A stretch of DNA of 60,276 nt from Pseudomonadota bacterium (GTDB taxonomy: Bacteria; Pseudomonadota; Alphaproteobacteria; Sphingomonadales; Sphingomonadaceae). Made by a program: the position numbers and the translations under genes. Location of the stretch: contig JAEZCZ010000040.1 in assembly GCA_023433305.1 (NCBI GenBank), positions 1 to 60,276 on the forward strand, in the 5' to 3' direction. Shown piece after piece: positions 56,721 through 60,276 of this stretch. Position 1 is the stretch's first letter, and every line of letters starts with the position of its first letter. Under the pieces are notes generated by a model. It did no database searches. It was not told the DNA's origin and worked only from the letters and a program-made list of their open reading frames with translations.

Positions 56721-57281
56721 CTACTTGCGCAGTTGATCCAGCTTGCGCTGCATTGCCGCCATCTGCTCGCGAAGATCGTCGAGGTCGTCTGCGCTCGCGG
56801 TGGGCTTGGCCGGTGGCGGCTCGCTCGGCTTGTTGCCGGGCATGAACGCGCTCGCGGCGGCCTGGAACATCTTCATGTTGGTTTCGGCAAGCTGGGCGAA
56901 GGCCTCGGGCCCCATGCTGGCCTTCCAGGTTTCCTGGAGCTTGCGCTGGTTGGCGCGGAAGTTGTCCATCGTGGCTTCGAGATAATGCGGCATCAGCGCC
57001 TGCATCGAGTTCCCGTACATCGAGATCAGCTGGCGCAGGAAGCTGATCGGCAGCATCTGCTCACCATGCGATTCCTCCTCCATGATGATCTGGGTGAGGA
57101 TCTGGTGTGTGATGTCCTTGCCGGTCTTGGCATCCACGACCTGGAAGTCGACGCCTTCACGCGTCATCCGCGCAAGGTCTTCGAGCGTGATGTAGCTCGA
57201 CGAGCTCGTGTTGTAGAGCCGCCGATTGGCGTACTTCTTGATGACGATGGGTCCGGGACCGGACGCCTCGCGGTCAACCAT
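56721..57281 (-). CDS. phaR: Polyhydroxyalkanoate synthesis repressor PhaR
   Basis: 186-aa regulator that binds both DNA and PHA granules and represses phasin genes. N-terminal PHB-accumulation regulatory domain IVIKKYANRRLYNTSSSSYI (~12-31), LEDLARMTREGVDFQVVDAK, DITHQILTQIIMEEE, then SFLRQLISMYGNSMQALMPH. The C-terminus is a predicted coiled coil (DDLDDLREQMAAMQRKLDQL). RBS AAGGAG. phaC and phasin genes are not in this window. Confidence 0.95.
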   Translation of the reverse strand: MVDREASGPGPIVIKKYANRRLYNTSSSSYITLEDLARMTREGVDFQVVDAKTGKDITHQILTQIIMEEESHGEQMLPISFLRQLISMYGNSMQALMPHYLEATMDNFRANQRKLQETWKASMGPEAFAQLAETNMKMFQAAASAFMPGNKPSEPPPAKPTASADDLDDLREQMAAMQRKLDQLRK

Positions 57282-57318
57282 ATGGGCGCACTCCTTAGCC
57301 CGCTATCCTTCGAGCTAG

Positions 57319-57338
57319 CACCCGCAGCGTGTGCGGTG
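57319..57338. other. Stem-loop between alr and phaR
   Basis: CACCCGCA-gcgtg-TGCGGTG: a 7-bp stem with one bulged C, 14 nt after the alr stop and 38 nt upstream of phaR. No T-run. It may act as a weak terminator for alr or part of the phaR leader. Confidence 0.3.
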
Positions 57339-57351
57339 CAACAGACGTAAC

Positions 57352-58401
57352 CTAGATTCGTCGGAAGCGCCGCCCGAGAAGCGTGAGCAGCTCATACTGG
57401 GACAGGTCGCACCGCGCGGCGGAATCGGGAAGATCGTACGGCAAGTCGAGCCAGTCCCCCTCGCGCAGGTCGGGCACGGCCGTGCAATCGACGACCACCA
57501 TGTCCATCGAGACCCTCCCGAGCAGCGGCAAGGTCGCCTCGCCATGTCGAAGCGCGCCACGCCCGGACCAGCATCGCAGGAAACCGTCCGCGTAGCCCAG
57601 CGAGACGGTTGCCGCGCGCATCGGCCGATCGGCCGTGAAGGTGGCGTTGTACCCTACGCAGTCGCCCGGAGAGAGCTCGCGAACCTGCAGCACGGCCGCC
57701 TGCGGGTGCGCGACCTGATGGATTCGGCCCGCGAGCTCTGGGCGCGGGATTCCGCCGTAGAGCGCCAGGCCGGGACGCGTGAGTTCGAAGGCGAATGCCT
57801 CCCCCAGCGCGATGCCGGCGCTGTTCGCCAGGCTGCGGCGACGCGCGGGTATCTCGCGCGCCACCTGTGCGAAAAGCGCTTGCTGACGCGCGTTCTGGTC
57901 CGACTCCTCATCCGCCGACGCGAGGTGCGACATCAGCGTGTCGATCTCGAGCGCGGCGATGAGCGGATCGCCGATCTCGCCAGGCGGCAAACCGAGCCGG
58001 TTGATGCCGGTATCCACCATCAGGTCGCATGGCCCGCCCCCGGCATCGACCCACAAGCGCGCCTGCCGCAGGCTGTTGATGACCGGGCGCACGCCGACGG
58101 CACGGGCAAACGCGGCATCCTCGGCGCGGACGGGCCCGTGCAGCACGGCGACCTGCGCGGGGGCGACATGCCGCAGGAGCGCGGGCACCTCGCTCCAATG
58201 CGCGACGAAGAAGTCCGCCGCACCCGCCGCGCTCAGCACCGGCACGACGTTGTCGATCCCGAGGCCATAGGCGTCGGCCTTCACCGCGGCGCCGGCGGTT
58301 GCGCTGCCCGACAGGCGATTCAGCGCCCGCCAATTGTGCGCCAAGGCATCCTTGTCGAGCCGCAGCTTGAGAGAGGGGGGCGGCAGCTCAGGCGATTTCA
58401 T
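57352..58401 (-). CDS. alr: Alanine racemase
   Basis: 349-aa PLP enzyme making D-alanine for peptidoglycan. The PLP lysine is in AAVKADAYGLGIDNV (~40). Also visible: MVDTGINRLGLPPGE, LANSAGIALG, TRPGLALYGGIP and the second catalytic region with Tyr in VGYNATFTADRP (~252) and MDMVVVDCT. ATG 58401 (MKSPELPPPSLKLRL) is preferred over a TTG two codons upstream. The 5' end overlaps the MFS transporter gene by 14 nt. Confidence 0.95.
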   Translation of the reverse strand: MKSPELPPPSLKLRLDKDALAHNWRALNRLSGSATAGAAVKADAYGLGIDNVVPVLSAAGAADFFVAHWSEVPALLRHVAPAQVAVLHGPVRAEDAAFARAVGVRPVINSLRQARLWVDAGGGPCDLMVDTGINRLGLPPGEIGDPLIAALEIDTLMSHLASADEESDQNARQQALFAQVAREIPARRRSLANSAGIALGEAFAFELTRPGLALYGGIPRPELAGRIHQVAHPQAAVLQVRELSPGDCVGYNATFTADRPMRAATVSLGYADGFLRCWSGRGALRHGEATLPLLGRVSMDMVVVDCTAVPDLREGDWLDLPYDLPDSAARCDLSQYELLTLLGRRFRRI

Positions 58402-59773
58402 CGGCAAAATCGCGCGGAGGACCGGACGGCAGGCCCCACCAGGAAACGAGCAGGGCCATCAGCACCACGATCCAAGTGTACCACAGCCCCGAATAAGGAT
58501 CGCCCGTCTCAGCGACGATGGCCGTGGCGATCAGGGGAAGGAATCCGCCGAAGTAGCCGGTGCCTATATGATAGGGGATCGACATCGAGCTGTAGCGGAT
58601 GCGCGGCGGGAACATTTCCGACAGCAGCGCGGCCACCGGCCCGAATGTAGCGCCAGCCAGTGCCGCGAGGATCAGCATGACCGCGACGATCACGCCGATC
58701 GCCAGGCCATCGGGCATGACGCGCGCATCGCCCGCCGCGGCCTGAAGCCCGGGTTCGAGCGCCCATCCCATCGCCCAATAGCAGGGGAACAGGACCAGAA
58801 GCGTGAGCGCATATCCCCAGACAATCGGTTTCTTGCGCCCCACCTTGTCGGACAGCGAGCCGAACAGCAGGAAGAACCCTGTGCCGGCCAGCGCCGATCC
58901 GCCCACGACAATCTGCGCGACCGTTTCGTCGACGCGCATCGGCCCGGTGAGGAACGACAGGACCGAGAAGTTGGCGGTGTACCAGATCACGGTCAGCCCG
59001 GCAGCGATGCCAAACAGCGCGATGAAGATGCGCTTCTTGTTGCCCGGATAGGTGAAGCTTTCCACGAACGGATTGCGCGCGATCCGGCCCTCGGCCTTCA
59101 TCGCCTTGAAGACCGGGCTTTCCGACAGCTTGATGCGCATCCACAGCGAGATCGCGAGCAGCACGAGCGAGAGCAGGAACGGCACGCGCCAACCCCATGC
59201 GTCCCAGGTCGCGTCGCTCATCACCGCCTTGCACGCCAGCACGACCATCAGGCTGAGCACGAATCCGCCCACAACGCTCGCCTGGATGAAACCGGTATAG
59301 AACCCGCGCCTGCCCGGCGGGCTGTGCTCCGACACGAAGATCGCCGCGCCGCCGTATTCACCGCCGAGGGCCAGGCCCTGGAGGATACGCAGGAAGATCA
59401 CGATGGCCGGCGCCGCGAGGCCAAGCTCGTCAACCGAAGGCACGAGCCCGACTCCGGCGGTGGCGATACCCATCAGCGTCACGGTGACGAGGAAAGTGTA
59501 CTTGCGGCCCAGTCGGTCGCCGAGAAAACCGAACAGGATCGCGCCGAGCGGCCGGAAGCCGAAGCCGACCGCGAATCCCGCCCAGACCACGAGCTGGCGG
59601 ACGAGCTCGTTGTCGGAAGGCACGAAGGTCGTGCCGATGATCGTCGCCAGCGTGCCGTAGATGAAGAAATCGTACCACTCGAACACCGTGCCGGCGGACG
59701 AAGCCGCGATGACGAGCCGCATGTCCCTCGCGTCCGGCTTTTCCGCCGGCGGTGCTGCCGCTACGCTGGCCAT
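58388..59773 (-). CDS. MFS transporter, metabolite:H+ symporter (MHS) family
   Basis: 461-aa, 12-helix transporter resembling proline/betaine (ProP) and dicarboxylate/alpha-ketoglutarate (KgtP) permeases. Family signature: STVFEWYDFFIYGTLA-type SAGTVFEWYDFFIYGTLA (~28-45), GFGFRPLGAILFGFLGDRLG (~73-92) and LRILQGLALGGEYGGAAIFV. The substrate cannot be told from sequence. The last 14 nt overlap alr, so the two are co-transcribed. RBS AAAGGAAAG. Confidence 0.93.
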   Translation of the reverse strand: MASVAAAPPAEKPDARDMRLVIAASSAGTVFEWYDFFIYGTLATIIGTTFVPSDNELVRQLVVWAGFAVGFGFRPLGAILFGFLGDRLGRKYTFLVTVTLMGIATAGVGLVPSVDELGLAAPAIVIFLRILQGLALGGEYGGAAIFVSEHSPPGRRGFYTGFIQASVVGGFVLSLMVVLACKAVMSDATWDAWGWRVPFLLSLVLLAISLWMRIKLSESPVFKAMKAEGRIARNPFVESFTYPGNKKRIFIALFGIAAGLTVIWYTANFSVLSFLTGPMRVDETVAQIVVGGSALAGTGFFLLFGSLSDKVGRKKPIVWGYALTLLVLFPCYWAMGWALEPGLQAAAGDARVMPDGLAIGVIVAVMLILAALAGATFGPVAALLSEMFPPRIRYSSMSIPYHIGTGYFGGFLPLIATAIVAETGDPYSGLWYTWIVVLMALLVSWWGLPSGPPRDFADEIA

Positions 59774-59803
59774 CGCTTTCCTTTCCGTCGCCCGCGCGGA
59801 GAG

Positions 59804-60238
59804 TTAGACCGCGGGCGCGGTGCTGGAAAGGGCGGCCAGGGCGGCCTTCCACGGCAGCAGGATCGCGCCGTGCCGGGCCGGATAGGCGCGCGCCGGCTCG
59901 ATAATGGCAACGTCGGGCCAATCGGGCAGCGCGCCCTCGCCCCCCAGCCACGCCTCTAACTGGCCGAGCGCACCAGCAATCGCGCCGGCGTCGCGCCCCG
60001 CGGCGTGGCGGGCGAAGATCGCCGCCGAACCCTGGCCCACCGCGCAAGCACGCACGGTCATCCCGAGGCGCTCGATGCGGCCGGCCTCGTCGAGCGCGAG
60101 ATCCACCGCCAGCGTGCTGCCGCAAGTCGGCGAACGCGCCTCGCCCTGCGTCGTGGCCTCCTCGAGCCGCGGGAAGCGCGCCAGCTCGACCGCGAGCGCG
60201 AGCAGCTCGGGGGTGTAGAGGCGCTGCGCGGCGCTCAC
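59804..60238 (-). CDS. NifU/IscU-like iron-sulfur scaffold protein
   Basis: 144-aa protein of the IscU/NifU N-terminal family. It starts MSAAQRLYTPELLALAVELA and keeps two of the expected cluster-binding cysteines in SPTCGSTLAVDLAL (~38-51) and VRACAVGQGSAAIFA (~63-77). The third Cys usual near residue 105 is not present (the region reads WPDVAIIEPARAYPARHGAIL), so it may be a divergent scaffold or carrier. GTG start overlapping the upstream stop as GTGA. Confidence 0.8.
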   Translation of the reverse strand: MSAAQRLYTPELLALAVELARFPRLEEATTQGEARSPTCGSTLAVDLALDEAGRIERLGMTVRACAVGQGSAAIFARHAAGRDAGAIAGALGQLEAWLGGEGALPDWPDVAIIEPARAYPARHGAILLPWKAALAALSSTAPAV

Positions 60239-60276
60239 GGCGCCTCGGCGCCGTCGCCCTCGGCGCCCTCCCCGCC
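60235..60276 (-). CDS. 3' end of an unidentified gene cut by the right edge
   Basis: A frame that enters from the right edge and ends with a TGA at 60235-60237, overlapping the scaffold gene start as GTGA. The last residues read GGEGAEGDGAEAP, a Gly/Glu-rich, disordered C-terminus. Too short to name; the GTGA coupling is the main reason to believe it is coding. Confidence 0.5.
   Translation of the reverse strand, partial: GGEGAEGDGAEAP

Noticed and set aside
1..60276. CRISPR arrays, prophage, transposons, toxin-antitoxin or defence islands
   Set aside because: I saw no regularly spaced repeats, phage structural genes, transposases or paired toxin-antitoxin frames. The Coq10/RatA-like protein is not treated as a toxin because its lipA-linked context fits ubiquinone function.

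Overview
This 60 kb window is GC-rich, densely packed chromosomal DNA from an alphaproteobacterium, most likely of the order Sphingomonadales (Sphingomonas/Erythrobacter-like). The grounds are the dusB-ntrB-ntrC-ntrY-ntrX-hfq-hflX order, a fused ispDF gene, an hfq made of two tandem Sm domains, an endonuclease-type MutL, and a PhaR regulator. Spacers are short and most operon joints are stop/start overlaps (ATGA, GTGA, TTGA, TGATG). I see no prophage, transposase, plasmid or CRISPR signature. The region reads as a stable housekeeping core with a few accessory genes.

Layout, left to right. 1-4046 (minus): elongasome genes mreB-mreC-mreD-mrdA, with mrdA cut by the left edge. 4229-6540 (plus): mutL and a small lipoprotein. 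6537-8825 (minus): a DUF1206 membrane protein, a NYN-domain protein and a beta-carbonic anhydrase. 8860-10247 (plus): lipA and a Coq10/START protein. 10208-12404 (minus): pncC/cinA-like amidase, an exported unknown, ispDF. 12486-21729 (plus): dusB, the NtrBC and NtrYX two-component systems, tandem hfq and hflX, followed by a Stf0-type sulfotransferase. 22478-29327 (minus): an overlapping run dacC-tmk-holB-metG-tatD-metallo-hydrolase-small membrane protein-mazG. 29356-32245 (minus): an RlpA-like SPOR lipoprotein, a MltB transglycosylase and an exported unknown. 32367: tRNA-Ser(UGA).

32580-41173 (plus) is a complete phosphate-starvation locus: phoR, an OprO/P-type porin, pstSCAB, phoU and phoB. 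Well-formed Pho boxes precede the porin, pstS and phoB, so PhoB probably drives both uptake and its own synthesis. A TonB-dependent receptor with a His/acid-rich loop (zinc-type, ZnuD-like) follows, with paired palindromes at its start codon. 43396-47198 (minus) holds a 55-aa acidic protein, lpd, a thioesterase, a membrane protein and the pyruvate dehydrogenase E2 gene. The last third contains a universal stress protein, an MmyB-like regulator divergent from a membrane protein with a 17-bp operator-like palindrome between them, rnr, M3 and M28 peptidases, an archaeal/eukaryal-type proS, phaR, alr, an MHS-family transporter and a NifU-like scaffold.

No wholly new multi-gene system is evident. 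The observations most worth a second look are the double-Sm Hfq with an asymmetric second domain, an apparent CTG start for hflX coupled to the hfq stop, the MmyB-type divergent operator, the RlpA-like protein with an altered catalytic region, and two imperfect intergenic palindromic repeats, each lying between convergent genes. All family calls come from reading the translated sequence; no database search was run.
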